DNA from: Owenia fusiformis
Lineage: Eukaryota; Annelida; Polychaeta; Sabellida; Oweniidae
Assembly (NCBI GenBank): GCA_903813345.2
Contig: CAIIXF020000012.1
Coordinates: forward strand, 8,886,432-8,950,431
Reading direction: 5' to 3'
Length of the DNA: 64,000 nt
Each line of letters starts with the position of its first letter. Within the stretch, counting starts at the first letter, position 1. Position numbers and translations under genes: made by a program. Of the stretch, positions 48,660-59,784 are shown one piece after another. Under the pieces are notes generated by a model, which saw only the letters and a list, made by a program, of their open reading frames with translations, searched no databases and had not been told where the DNA came from.

Positions 48660-49475
48660 CTGCTTCTTTATTCGGTACATTAAGTATTCCGTAAATACCA
48701 AATAAAACACAAAATTTACCAAACCTTTACCCAATCTATCGAATGTTTTTTTTTATTTTATCAAATGTAATAATCTATACAATTCATATTCGCTAAATAG
48801 TTTCACTTGTTCTTTGTGTTGGCATTCACATTTGATATTCATACATGTATTTGTGTGATGCAGCGAATCAATTTGTTTTCCTAAACGCACGTATAATTCA
48901 ATTAATCATTTTGTACATTCGGTGTTTAAATTATTTATATTCGGTAAATACCGAATGCCACATTCGATAAATTTCGTTATTTTTCGATACTTTACGAGAC
49001 TTTCAGTCACGTGATATATTTGAACCATGCAGAAAAGCTGCCATTTTGCAAATCTCGAGGTCACGTGACAAAATATCGAACAACAACGAAAGTTATCGAA
49101 TATTACTTTATTGCATTCGGTAAATAGCAAATTAGCTTTCGGTAAAATCTATTAACTATGTCATAGAAAAATAAACCATTTAGTAAATATAGGCAAACTT
49201 ATTTCGGAAGGGTTCAAATAGAAATTCAATATTGTGCATATAATGTGTTACTCTTAAGGAATACCATAACAATTTACGCAAAAAAACATATCATTAAGCG
49301 AATGAAATATGTAATTTAATGCACATAGTATTAAGTGATTGGCTATTATGAAAACTAAATTTGCTGTAACAAACAAATAAACGTTTTTACCGAATGGAAA
49401 AATGATTTAGCGAATATAAATATTTCATATATCGAATATATTTTAATTTAATGAATAAAGAAGCAAAAATAATGC
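48660..49475. mobile_element. Decayed palindromic element with ATTCGGTAAAT motifs
   Basis: The ends GCTTCTTTATTCGGTACATT and the reverse complement of TTAATGAATAAAGAAGCAAA match for about 14 bases. The interior repeats ATTCGGTAAAT and TTCG(A/C)TAAAT variants in both orientations, and two TCACGTGA sites occur near 49007 and 49064. Confidence 0.6.
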
Positions 49476-49541
49476 CATATTGGTCACAATAATATAAGGC
49501 TTATTCGGTTTAATGTATGTCAATAATGCAGTGTAAAGCTT

Positions 49542-49669
49542 CAGTCACATTTGCTCAAGGGCGGGCGTACGATGGCCGTAGCTTCACAAAATCGATATTT
49601 ATTTTATGCTGCACTCAATTTTGGGAAGCTACGGCCGCCGTTCGGTCGCCGTAGATCAAATATGACCGA
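49542..49669. mobile_element. Small MITE, CAGTCACATTTGCT family
   Basis: CAGTCACATTTGCTC and CGGCCGTAGCTTC at the left are mirrored by GAAGCTACGGCCGCCG and the reverse complement of CGGTCATATTTG at the right. It is related to the element at 51249. Confidence 0.65.
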
Positions 49670-51248
49670 GGCATTACTCTTTGAGAATAGTACAATGTAA
49701 AATACTTCTCGGTTTTTATATAAATAAATAATATGTATATTAATATTTAGAATTAATATATAATAATTCAATACTAATATGATAAAACATTATAGTATGA
49801 ATTTTCAAAATCAACTTGTCCTTTAAAAATTATCAAGGAATACCGATAAATTGCAGGAAACATAATGTACAATATTGTAATACGTACATATTATCTACAA
49901 TTATAATTCTATCCATAAATCATTATATCAAACCATATACAGAAAAAGAATATCAGATGAACGTCACATACTTCGTAGAAGCCTTAATTAATAACATCCC
50001 TTCAAGATATCATCCTACCATTACTTTAATTAATAGCCTTATCAAAGCAAGCCCGGAATGCAGTCGTATAGTTTATTGATTCAGTCTCATGAAATCATTT
50101 TATAATTAAAGGTTGAATCGGAGAATATGTCGTATTCTTGATCTTATTCTGTTCAATTCTCATCGTGTATTATTACTTCCCCGAGTGCAAGTACATGTAT
50201 TCTCTAAAATTCAAAAACGTCAAATCTTAGACTAATGCTAGAAGAATTAATTAACGAGTTTGCGGAAGTGATTCTTGTATTCTGAAATGGTTGAGCACCT
50301 TTTATGTTTTTTCAACGGAAAAAACATTTGACGTACCAAAGTAATTCATCAAAGATTAAGAATAATCCCAAATTACTTAAAAATATCAAGTTATGGTTGC
50401 TCATGTTTATGACAATATAAGAAATTCGAAGTTCTGAAACAAAGTGAGAAGAGATAAACCACAAAAGAATACATGCCATGGAATGATGATTGCAAAAAGA
50501 TATGTAACGTATTCCCTTAACTGGTCTCCAACCTATCAGATCCTTCGAGCAGACTCCCTCCGGACACAACACATTGTCAGTTTATGCCGTGGTCGTTTCG
50601 TGGTCACATTTGCTTTGATTTTCAACTACCGGTGCCGGTGTAAAAGGGTAGGAGGTCCTATCAAATTATGGTCCTACTCTCGATTGATTTATATGGTGAC
50701 CTAAATACATCTCTCTCCCTTATCATCTTATACACAATCAGGGCCAGTTAAGTTTGACAACCTGCAGACGTCTTCATTTAATAGCGTATTAAAATCTGTC
50801 TATGTTAGACATTTCCATCTCGTTCCTATATTATGTGGTTTTGTTAAAGCATCCGTTGGAGGGCTTGCTGATAAACGTTCAGATATTGTTTCTATTAGTT
50901 CTAGACTACTTTGATCAAAAATCATCTAGGTAAATCATGATATACAATTCTGATTGAGTTCGACAATGCCTGTAAATTCGAAATCATAAGTAATCCCTTA
51001 ATTATTAACCGTGAAAGGTTTTTTCATTAGAAATATTTTGTCATATTTGTGACTCATTCTGATATGTCTATCCACATTATAATATATTTAATGAAGAAGG
51101 AGAATTCGAAAATGGAAATATAATATAGCCAATGCTATTTTCCCATACTAGATATTTTTTAAAGAAAAAATAATATGTTAATTTAATTTCTAATTTCCAG
51201 TTTCTTCTTGTGAGCTATGAACTTTTTTGTTAGGAAAATAAGACCATA
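49670..51248. other. Intergenic, no supported gene
   Basis: No coding or conserved sequence was recognised. A lone TGGTCACATTTGCT-like half element lies near 50600. Confidence 0.4.
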
Positions 51249-51389
51249 ATGCCTTGGTCACATTTGCTCCGATTTTTACGACGGCGCCCGGCCGATTGAG
51301 TATTTTGTTCAGAAATATATTCAATTTTGAACAAATACTCAATCAGCCAGGCGCCGGCCGATGAATCGCAGCAAATGTGATCCAGGCAT
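51249..51389. mobile_element. 141-bp hairpin MITE
   Basis: Nearly the whole element is a hairpin. The left arm runs ATGCCTTGGTCACATTTGCT, then CGGCGCCCGGCCGATTGAGT; the right arm is its inverted near-copy ending AGCAAATGTGATCCAGGCAT. It is markedly GC-richer than its surroundings. Confidence 0.85.
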
Positions 51390-51562
51390 AACTCGCGATT
51401 CAAAATTCTGAAGTTAAAAACGGCGACTTCTTACTTTTGAATTTGGTGATAACGACGGGTCTCCATATATGGCAGAATATCGTGATAGAACCCCGGGACC
51501 AAACCTCTTTGTCACTCTACTGAGGAGAATACAACCTTATTTTCAATGATTGTAACAAGGTT

Positions 51563-51760
51563 CAGGCCCGTAGCGAGGGGGGGGGGTTCGCAGGGTTCTT
51601 TCAAAATCATGCAGTTTTTCACCATTTTGAGCACTTTTCAAGTGATTTTGACCATATTTGGGCCTAAATTGTCAAATGTGAACCCCCCCCCCCCTGGAAA
51701 TTTTTGAAAACTGAACCCCCCCCCCCCCTCCCCCCTTGGCAAATCCTGGCTACGGGCCTG
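51563..51760 (-). mobile_element. Complete copy of the dispersed G-run element
   Basis: The ends CAGGCCCGTAGC and GCTACGGGCCTG form a 12-bp terminal inverted repeat. AGGTT is duplicated at 51558-51562 and 51761-51765. Inside are G9, C12 and C13-type homopolymers around the conserved ATCATGCAGTTTTTCACCAT core. This copy defines the family scattered through the window. Confidence 0.8.
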
Positions 51761-51765
51761 AGGTT

Positions 51766-53484
51766 TATTCCCTGATGCCAGCCGATTATTGTATTTTGCT
51801 TATAGACTATGTCTGTTATCTAATGTTACATTGATTGTCAACATGTTTCTGTGAATAAATGCCTGCTTAACTGAAAACCAAATTAAACATTATCTTATTG
51901 TAACAAATCATACACCCTCGTCAGTTCAGCCATGACATATTTTCACAATTTTAACGTATTAGTCGATACATGGCGTTAAGAATGTGAAAAAGAATATACA
52001 CCCTTTTAATAAGAGTCAACCAAAATGCATCACGTATGTACTTACTAGTATTTTATGAGAAACGAACTAAGATAGAAATGCAAAAAGGTATGCAAAATGC
52101 CAGAGTATGCAATAATTAAGGCTACAGAGGATTGGCACCCAGGGTTCCATCTCAATATTCTCCCATGTACACCGTGTCGTGGTTACGAAATTTTTGCAGT
52201 AGAAATCAGCACTGAACGTATTGCTTGGAGATCAAAAATATTGAGTTAGAACCATGGACGCCATAATGGGTAATAATTGCAATTAGCTACATTACACGTA
52301 ACTTTTAATGAGCTTATCTTGTAATTAAACTTCTGTAACCATACAATTTCCACTGGTTTAAAATAATATAAAAATTGTGTTCGTTTCCACATTTGTAGAC
52401 GTATATCTCGAAATTTTATTGCGAGATATTTCGTATTGCAGGCATTGCACATTAAACGCGAAAACGATGGAGAGGAATCCAGGTTACTAAATGTATTCAA
52501 GCTGTAACTATCAGGAAATGTTCAATTAGTACTGCATTCAGTTTCATTATTGTAAATCAGACTACTGGCTATAAACTCAAAGGGATATCTAGTTACACTC
52601 TCTTGTATGCGTCTGTATACGTACAGACAAATGGCTGAAACGTTTTTCATTTATAATGTAGAAAAACGGAGAAAAATCAATATTAAACATGCGTTAATGT
52701 GTCAGCGCTATCGTTGCATATAATTCCATGCTTCGTTAGCAGATTATCAACACACCTTGTAAAATAACTATTGAGAACGGAGTGGAACTTAAACAAATGC
52801 ATTGTGATAAAGTGTGTAATTGCGCAATTTAATATTCCAATAACTATGGAACAATATCGAGATAATACGTTGTGTCATTTATAATTAATGCTCCGAGACA
52901 TGATAACGCGCTATTATACAATGTTATTCGTTGTTTGTATCGGAATCTCGCTGAAACGCATTACAACAATTTCTATGCTTTCAGGAAGAGAAAGCTTTCA
53001 GTAGGTATTCAATTCACAGCTCGCTAACCACACCTAGGTGACTACTGTGGAAAACTGGATCTTCAGATCGATGGATTTAATGCAGTAACTGAAGTCTGAT
53101 TGAGCTATTGATGTTGGGATCTTGGTGGTTCTTCGTCGTCCAGGTATTAGCTTGTGCTTTTAAGCGGTCGTAGAATTTCAATTGTGTACAGCGGAATTGA
53201 TGCAGCAGTGAATTCTGAGGATTTTTCATCGCTTTGAATAAACTCGTTCTCGAGCATAAATATTGTTGATTCTGACAACTGGCCAGCAGTACAGAGATTA
53301 CCACAGTACCACTGTGATTAGATTTATCTTAAACTGGATCTCGTAGGCTATTCACATAAATTTTCTGGATTTAAGTTGTCGACGCGATGATAACACAAAG
53401 ACTTAGTGCTGACGCTCAATAATACCTGAAAATAGATATCTCGAGTTGGTTTCATATTGTTATTTTGACAACTGAACTATAAGA
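51766..53484. other. Intergenic and 5' flank of the 419-residue gene
   Basis: There is a dispersed-repeat fragment at about 52120-52200. The rest is AT-rich without coding signal; the last few hundred bases probably include the promoter and 5' leader of the gene at 53485. Confidence 0.4.
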
Positions 53485-54744
53485 ATGAGACGATCAAACC
53501 GACAACGGAACGTGCTGCCACCTATAGGGGATTTCAGCAACCTGCAGAATACAAAAGACGATTATGAAGATGATGATGAAGAAGGAAACGACAACAATGA
53601 AATTCACATGGATATACGCCAGGCGCGAAGTGCGCCAACTAGCCCACGTATTCCGAGGCATCGTGAACTGATATCACTCGACAGTCGAAAACTAAGGCCA
53701 ACGTCGCCAAACCTGCCTCAAAAAACACAAACAAAGAAAGAATCAAAATTAGAATTAAGGAAACGGCTATACCAAGCGAAATCAGACACCAATATTAGAG
53801 GAGTTGATGATGAAAATAACTTTGGAGATAGGTGTATAGAAATTGGTACGCCTGCTCCTGGATTTCATACTAGTCTTGATGTAAATGTCGACGGTGTAGG
53901 AGGTTTGGACAATGATGACGGGGATATGTCATTCCCGGCGATAAAGGTCGATTCATGTGCCGATAGGAAAGCATCAATCATCGCTGAAAGCTTTGGTGAT
54001 ACGCATTCACTGTCACCGCGGCGTATAAGCAGTAATGTAAATATTAGAAAAGTCTCTAGCTTCAGTAATCTAGCAAAGCAGAAACAACCTTTATTCAAGT
54101 CAAGACAAAACAATACAATGGAACCTGATTTTGTTTCAGTCTCCCAAATACCAGTCAATTTGTCACGATCGGAAAATGACATATATGGAAATGCATCGCA
54201 TGATGATGACGTATCATTCAGTGCTTTAGCAGCCTATTGTGAATCGCATTCGGATTACTCTTCCGATGAAACACTAATTATTCCCGGGAATATTCATCAT
54301 AGCGTAAATGAATGCTCATCTAAAAAATCTCCCAGGATGAATCGCAAACAGTACAGAGATGTATCCCACCAACTTCCTCCAGTGAACCCAAGAGAAGTCG
54401 GCTCGAAAATTAAAACGGATGGTTCGGTTTGCAAGTCGTTTAACGTTACAGACCGGAGTAGCAGTATGTCAAATGTGTCAAGTGATTCAGCAACGTCGTG
54501 TACCAGTCCAGATGGAGGCATGTCACCAGGAACCAGACGACGAGTCAGGGAAACTCATATTGAAAGTTCAGTTCATTCCCTCCATACGCCTAAACCACCA
54601 CGTTCTCCATCACCAAGACGACGACTTGACAACAAATGGGTCGTTCAGGATGACGTAAGCTTAAATAGATCGCGCAGTGTTTCTCCGAACGTCTGCAAAA
54701 AACCAATCCGACTTTTGCCTATCGAATATGAGGAAACAAAATGA
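53485..54744 (+). CDS. Intronless 419-residue disordered protein, function unknown
   Basis: This open frame is long for such AT-rich DNA and is not repeat-derived. It begins MRRSNRQRNVLPPIGDF. An acidic patch (YEDDDEEGNDNNE, residues about 27-39) follows, then SP/TP-rich segments such as RSAPTSPRIPRHR and RPTSPNLP. A mixed-charge central part follows, and the C-terminus carries PPRSPSPRRR and LNRSRSVSP. It has no membrane segment, no signal peptide and no recognised domain. The many SP, TP and RxxS sites suggest a phosphorylated, intrinsically disordered cytoplasmic or nuclear protein; that is inference. Whether the frame is the whole gene or the last exon of a longer one cannot be settled; the Met is preceded by a stop-rich leader, which favours a complete gene. 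Confidence 0.65.
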   Translation: MRRSNRQRNVLPPIGDFSNLQNTKDDYEDDDEEGNDNNEIHMDIRQARSAPTSPRIPRHRELISLDSRKLRPTSPNLPQKTQTKKESKLELRKRLYQAKSDTNIRGVDDENNFGDRCIEIGTPAPGFHTSLDVNVDGVGGLDNDDGDMSFPAIKVDSCADRKASIIAESFGDTHSLSPRRISSNVNIRKVSSFSNLAKQKQPLFKSRQNNTMEPDFVSVSQIPVNLSRSENDIYGNASHDDDVSFSALAAYCESHSDYSSDETLIIPGNIHHSVNECSSKKSPRMNRKQYRDVSHQLPPVNPREVGSKIKTDGSVCKSFNVTDRSSSMSNVSSDSATSCTSPDGGMSPGTRRRVRETHIESSVHSLHTPKPPRSPSPRRRLDNKWVVQDDVSLNRSRSVSPNVCKKPIRLLPIEYEETK

Positions 54745-54900
54745 TAGAAGATGTACGACTACAGCTCGGAATATTTACATTGTTACATACATTGTGTGTG
54801 CGATTTGCTTTTTCATTATAGCATGATTAAAATCTATTGTTAACTGGCCATGGTATAAAGTACAATTAAGTGCTATAATTATACGATACAGTATTTGTTG

Positions 54901-54906
54901 AATAAA
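54901..54906 (+). promoter_or_regulatory. Polyadenylation signal of the 419-residue gene
   Basis: AATAAA, about 155 bases after the stop codon. Confidence 0.55.
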
Positions 54907-54990
54907 ACATGCAGCTATTGAAACAATACAGTACAACTAACTGATGTGTCCATCCATAACTTTAAGGCTGCAGTACAGTTAAACTGTGTC

Positions 54991-55089
54991 TAACCAAACC
55001 CGTCTGGCCCAGTTATCTACTCCTGACGTCGTAGATCTATGACATTTCAGAATCGGGGAGTAGATAACTGGGCCAGACGAGTTTGGTTA
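54991..55089. repeat. Long hairpin between two convergent genes
   Basis: The arms TAACCAAACCCGTCTGGCCC...AGTTATCTACTCC and its inverse, about 33 bp each with one or two mismatches, are separated by about 32 bp. It lies between the 3' ends of the 419-residue gene and the SLC22 gene. Confidence 0.9.
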
Positions 55090-55339
55090 CCTTAGTAGGT
55101 AGATTTATGATTTAACTAAACCTATTCCACAAGTAGATTGGATATTATTGCAAAATGTGATTTGGATACAGTTTAATGACCTTACTGTAAGTGATTCTTA
55201 CCCGAGAGTACGATTTTAACGAATTGTGCGGTGAAGCGGATTTACCGGAGAATGCTGTTTAATCCCTACCTGTGGTCTAAACCAAAAATAAAATGAATTT
55301 AGAGGGAATTATTAATTCACTTGATCTTGATATAAATTA

Positions 55340-55345
55340 TTTATT
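55340..55345 (-). promoter_or_regulatory. Polyadenylation signal of the SLC22 gene
   Basis: AATAAA on the minus strand, about 165 bases beyond the stop codon. Confidence 0.45.
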
Positions 55346-55509
55346 GTAAATGACAGGGGTCAGACAAGAGTTTTTGATCATCAAAATCAAATCTGTACGA
55401 TTCTTTCCTCTATTAAAAATCAATATCATAAGTATATAATCAGTGCATATGCCATATATTTTGCCAGTCGTCAAGCTTTTATATTTTTACTGTTTTTAAA
55501 CAGAAAGTT

Positions 55510-57294
55510 TTACAGCATGGTGGGGTCACTTGGTTTAGAAAAACCTCCGTTCAAGATTCCGTCACCAGCAGAACCATTGCTTGTGAAACCACGCTTCATT
55601 GAATCAATGGCACATGGCGTGTCGTTTTTCAAAGTAAATCCGGATCCCCTAGTTTCTTTGCATTCATCCTTCTTAGCGATGTCAAAATTTTCTGCTTCTA
55701 AAATCGTCTCTGGTAAGCATTTATCTTTCGTCTCGGGAAGCAGAAAAGCTAGACAACCAGCAAAGAACGGAAAAAGTCCCAAAATCACATAAGGTAGTCC
55801 GTACCAAATGTTCCCCAATAACGGAATATTAGGACTAATTAGGCCTCCTATTCTTCCGAAACTAGAGCCACTACCAAGGCCGACATTCCTCACAGGGGTA
55901 GGGAATATTTCTCCACTGTATAAGTACAACACTTTAAACACGATTCCAATAAGTAGGGCGCCGCACAGGGCTATCGTTGTGGTCAACGCCGTGATCTTAG
56001 TTGGTAAAATTCCAATCAGCACCCAAGATAAAATTCCATTCGTGATCAAGAAAGTTATCAATATAGACTTTCTGCCCATCTTGAATAATGCAATCAACAT
56101 TAGTATGGGAGAAACGAGGTCAGGAACACCATTGATTATGAAATTGTTTAAATAAATGTCCCCAGGTATCAATGTGCCGATGTTAAGTGACATGGCGTAA
56201 TAACCAAATACAACAGCAAACCACTGCGCCCAGAGCACCAATGTTCTCTTCCTCATTTTAGGGGAACGAAATAAGTCGATGACCGACTCATTCTTAGCAG
56301 GTCCTTCATCCAGGCAATTCGTTTTGGTTGTGACGTCATCCTTTAAAGTAAAACCATCAGGAAGGGTTACTTTGTTAATTTTAGCAATTCTCTTGCTTAT
56401 ATCTTCGGCTTCCCGATATCGCCCCTTGGCAATCAACCAACGGGGGGACTCAAACAAAAAGATAGTGCCAATAAGACCAGGGATTAGAACACATGCAGAT
56501 ACAACCTGAAGCCATCTGTGACCTCTTAGTTTGAACGCTGCAAGCGTTGAAAGCGATCTGAGTATACGCAATAGAGACGCATATAGTGTGGCGTGTGTTC
56601 GGTGCACTGGTTGCATCATCTCAAGCGTTAGGACCCATAAACTCGTATATGCCCCAATTAATGTCAACAGAGCAAGCCAACGCATTGCTAAAAACAGAAT
56701 GAAATTATCTGAGAATGCTCCACCGAGAATGGCACCGAACGAACACACCATCATTCCTAGAGTAGTTAGCTTTCTTCCAAACCTGTCTGAGATTAATCCA
56801 GAGAGAAAAGCTCCAAATAAAAATCCCACCATCTGCAAGGTGGCTGGAAGCGTATACATCCAATCATTTTGACAGACAAGTCCAAACTGGCTTACCACCG
56901 TAGATTTACGAACGCTACGATCAAACTCCCATCCATTATTACAAGCGATTTCAACCGCGGTTTTATTATTACGAATCCAAAGCTCTACGGTTTGGGGATT
57001 AGTGAAGTTTATATCGCTATAGTCATAGTTAAACATACTGCATTGTTTGTATATCGTATCACCCAGAGGACCAGTTGTCTGAGGAATTGCAATGGCCTTT
57101 TGCATGCTTTCATTGAGATGTTGCAACTCGGGAACTTTACACCAGTGGTCCATTCTACCAGCGATAAACACCGTAAGCGTGATTTGCCAACCGCCACCCG
57201 CAGCGAATATATTGACTACTATCAATAGGAATACCTGGTATCGGCCGAATCCTCCTAACAAACAAAGAGCTTCGTCAAACTTCATATTGATCAA
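55510..57294 (-). CDS. SLC22 organic cation/anion transporter-like MFS protein, intronless
   Basis: A 594-residue plasma-membrane transporter of the major facilitator type. The N-terminus (MKFDEALCLLGGFGRYQ) is the usual SLC22 start. It is followed by TM1 and a large extracellular loop with Cys residues and NES/NFT/NKT sequons. KSTVVSQFGLVCQNDW occupies the position of the family's STIVTEWDLVC motif. DRFGRK between TM2 and TM3, ESPRWLI after TM6, FRSPKMRKRTLVLWAQWF before TM7 and FLLPETKDKCLPETI at the end complete the signature. The length is typical. Vertebrate relatives are split into many exons, so a single-exon gene suggests an old retrocopy or intron loss. The C-tail beyond the PET motif is long and Gly/Ser-rich. 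The substrate is not predictable; carnitine, organic cations and anions are all possible. Confidence 0.92.
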   Translation of the reverse strand: MINMKFDEALCLLGGFGRYQVFLLIVVNIFAAGGGWQITLTVFIAGRMDHWCKVPELQHLNESMQKAIAIPQTTGPLGDTIYKQCSMFNYDYSDINFTNPQTVELWIRNNKTAVEIACNNGWEFDRSVRKSTVVSQFGLVCQNDWMYTLPATLQMVGFLFGAFLSGLISDRFGRKLTTLGMMVCSFGAILGGAFSDNFILFLAMRWLALLTLIGAYTSLWVLTLEMMQPVHRTHATLYASLLRILRSLSTLAAFKLRGHRWLQVVSACVLIPGLIGTIFLFESPRWLIAKGRYREAEDISKRIAKINKVTLPDGFTLKDDVTTKTNCLDEGPAKNESVIDLFRSPKMRKRTLVLWAQWFAVVFGYYAMSLNIGTLIPGDIYLNNFIINGVPDLVSPILMLIALFKMGRKSILITFLITNGILSWVLIGILPTKITALTTTIALCGALLIGIVFKVLYLYSGEIFPTPVRNVGLGSGSSFGRIGGLISPNIPLLGNIWYGLPYVILGLFPFFAGCLAFLLPETKDKCLPETILEAENFDIAKKDECKETRGSGFTLKNDTPCAIDSMKRGFTSNGSAGDGILNGGFSKPSDPTML

Positions 57295-58707
57295 CTAAGT
57301 TTAAATTTGCTTACAACGGATTTTCAAACCTTCGAAATCACAAACGTCATATTTTATTCATTAGGTTGTACTTTTCATTTACGTACTAGTCTATTGTCTC
57401 GTGAATTTAAGAACCATTTGACGGATGTTTATCCATATTTTAACATAGTTGGCAATAGGGTCATTCTTCGTTTATAACAATCTTCTGAAGATTTTTAGCA
57501 TGAAAGTATATGCGCAAGCATTAATGGGGTTTTCAGACAGTTCTACAAAGAATGCTGTCAAAAATAGATGCGTCAATGATGGATTGTTTTTTTATTTTTA
57601 ATTAATCAGAGCTGTTAATAAAATTCGAACGTGACTTTATTCACGCCTTCAATAAACTGTGAACAGTCAACATTTCATCCGGGTTATATTCGTCAATACT
57701 CCCCCTGGTAATACGAGTAATGAAAGACCGTCATAACGGCGGGTCGTAGTATTGGCGGATCATTAAATGAATATTCGAAAAATGTTGGTGAGTTTTCATA
57801 TTCGAATCGTAATATAGACCTATTGGGCTGAATTATGGGTGTCATTAGCAGGGGTCAAAATTAGTATGTGGCATGTTGGTTTTTCTTATTTTTAATTTTT
57901 AATAACCCTGTTATGGAGGGATAAATATTTCATTTTACAGTTTCTTTAGGCAAATCAAACCCTGCTGGGAGAATTACCGCTGGTAACACCTACCGGGGTT
58001 ATATTACCAAAGTAAAATATGATACGATGAAAGCATTTACTTGACATTTATCATTGACTGTAAACGACAGAGCGATTGGTCAACGGTAAAGTCTATGTTA
58101 CAGCGATAGTTTTGAGACTATTTCCCAATAAATATTTAATTCAATGACCATGGTCATATTGTAATATTTCCATTACTATAATTGCTTCCATGATGCATCA
58201 ATCTCTCGTGCGACTAGGGGATCAATTGGAAAAATATGTATATAAACAGGTCATTTAGTCGCTTGTATTGAGACATCAATTTTTGCCAATTGTTTTTTAC
58301 AAAAGCTACTTGAAAAATGCAGACGTTGTGTAATAGTGAAGTCAAAAAGAAATCCTAAGCTGTAGTACCTTAATGACGTTGCCAAGATTTAGAACATAAT
58401 GAATGGGCTCCTCCAGTTGTCCTAAAAAGTTCTGGTAGCATTTCGAGTTATTTAAGTCGAAGCTCTAGCAACTTATCGTTAGTTAACTAACGAATTAGGA
58501 AGATAAGTTGTTCATTTTTATAGCAAACTATTCGGTAACTTCAACAATTGAATAATTGGTAAGGTTTTTGGATATAAACAACAACAATTGATAAGCAGTG
58601 GATCCAATATTGATTAAATGCTATAGCTTAACAAATCGATGGTTCTGGAGCTTGGCCAAAATCACGCCATCAAACCATCCCTTCCTCGTTACTGAAACTA
58701 TATTGCA
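57295..58707. other. Intergenic between SLC22 and GPCR 2
   Basis: It is a divergent spacer holding both promoters. It contains a repeat copy at 57623-57820 and a 16-bp palindrome CGTTAGTTAACTAACG at 58477-58492. Confidence 0.5.
57623..57820. repeat. 0.2-kb repeat, copy 1
   Basis: It shares ATTCGAACGTGACT, CTGGTAATACGAGTAATG, GTCATAACGGC and TTCGAATCGTAATATAGAC with 61405-61594 in the same orientation. The two copies bracket the GPCR at 58708. The ends are weakly inverted (ATTCGAA/TTCGAAT). Confidence 0.85.
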
Positions 58708-59784
58708 ATGGAGTCGTCAACAGCTTCAGGAGCTGAAGAAAATACTATTACCAAAGGATACAACGATACGCCATCATTTGATGACTATCTAGAATATCAA
58801 ATAGGAATTGCCCTCTGGAAATATATGTCACCAGTTGTAATCGTAGTTGGAGTTATTGGTAATATTCTATCATTTCTAGTCACGAGATTTACAAGAATGA
58901 AGAGGTACAACTTTTCAATATATTTGTCTGCTCTGGCCATTTTTGATATAGGAGTACTCGTCGTCGGTCTTGTACAACAATGGATCTTTTACACGTTTGA
59001 CTATGATATCGTATCTGTGCACGAATGGGGTTGCAAGCTCTTTGAATCAATCTATATCTTTACGAGCTTATCTGCCTGGATGTTGGTCTGTGTCACAATT
59101 GACAGAGTTATTATCGTTTACCTACCCCTAAAAGCAAAGTCAATCTGCACTAAGAATAAAACAATAATTGTAATATGCCTTGTCACATTATTCACTGTTG
59201 GACTGAACTTGCACTGGATTTTCTCCGTTGGAGAGCGTCTTTATATGGGTGAACTATATACTTGTGCAAACAAAGAAGCCTTTGAAGATTTCATCATCAC
59301 TTACTGGCCCTGGATTGATGCAGCATTTGCTTCGTTTATTCCATTCACCATTCTAGTCATTTGCAACATTTTAATTGTTGTTAAGTTGTTGAAGGCAGGG
59401 ATTCGTCGAAATAAGCAAATGAACGCCTCCAATTCGAATATGAACGACGCTGTAAAGTCCATGACGATTATGCTCGTAGTGATATCCTTACTGTTCATAT
59501 GTTTCACAGCTCCAATCGTCGTCGACATAGCAATATTTAATTTGAACTACGATCAGCAACTCACAACAACGTTGGCTGAAGATGCACATGATGAACTCAG
59601 ATGGGCAATTGTAAATATGTTAGTTTACCTCAACAGCGCGATGAACTTCTTCATGTACTGCCTGAGTGGAAAAAAGTTTCGCGAGTCGTTGAAAGACTTG
59701 TTCTGTCGAAGGAAATCAGCCATGCGCAAATCAACATATACGTCAAGGACAGGTATAAGTCAGATTAAAACCGACTCCAAATAA
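58708..59784 (+). CDS. Class A GPCR, paralog of the receptor at 3834-5033, intronless
   Basis: A 358-residue receptor. G51-N52 in TM1, Asp80 in TM2 (SALAIFD), Cys109 before TM3, D132-R133-V134, CFTAP in TM6 and NSAMNFFMYCLSGKKFRESL in TM7/helix 8 match the first receptor feature by feature. So do the start MESST and the juxtamembrane DY.EYQIG.ALWKYMSPV block. The main differences are the N-terminal tail and a C-tail that is shorter by about 40 residues and rich in basic and Ser/Thr residues. The ligand is unknown, with a small neuropeptide the likeliest class. The paralog lies on the opposite strand 54 kb away, each next to an SLC17 3' end. Confidence 0.92.
   Translation: MESSTASGAEENTITKGYNDTPSFDDYLEYQIGIALWKYMSPVVIVVGVIGNILSFLVTRFTRMKRYNFSIYLSALAIFDIGVLVVGLVQQWIFYTFDYDIVSVHEWGCKLFESIYIFTSLSAWMLVCVTIDRVIIVYLPLKAKSICTKNKTIIVICLVTLFTVGLNLHWIFSVGERLYMGELYTCANKEAFEDFIITYWPWIDAAFASFIPFTILVICNILIVVKLLKAGIRRNKQMNASNSNMNDAVKSMTIMLVVISLLFICFTAPIVVDIAIFNLNYDQQLTTTLAEDAHDELRWAIVNMLVYLNSAMNFFMYCLSGKKFRESLKDLFCRRKSAMRKSTYTSRTGISQIKTDSK

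Noticed and set aside
55517-57298. Several plus-strand open frames of 68-119 codons
   Set aside because: They are antisense shadows of the SLC22 coding sequence.
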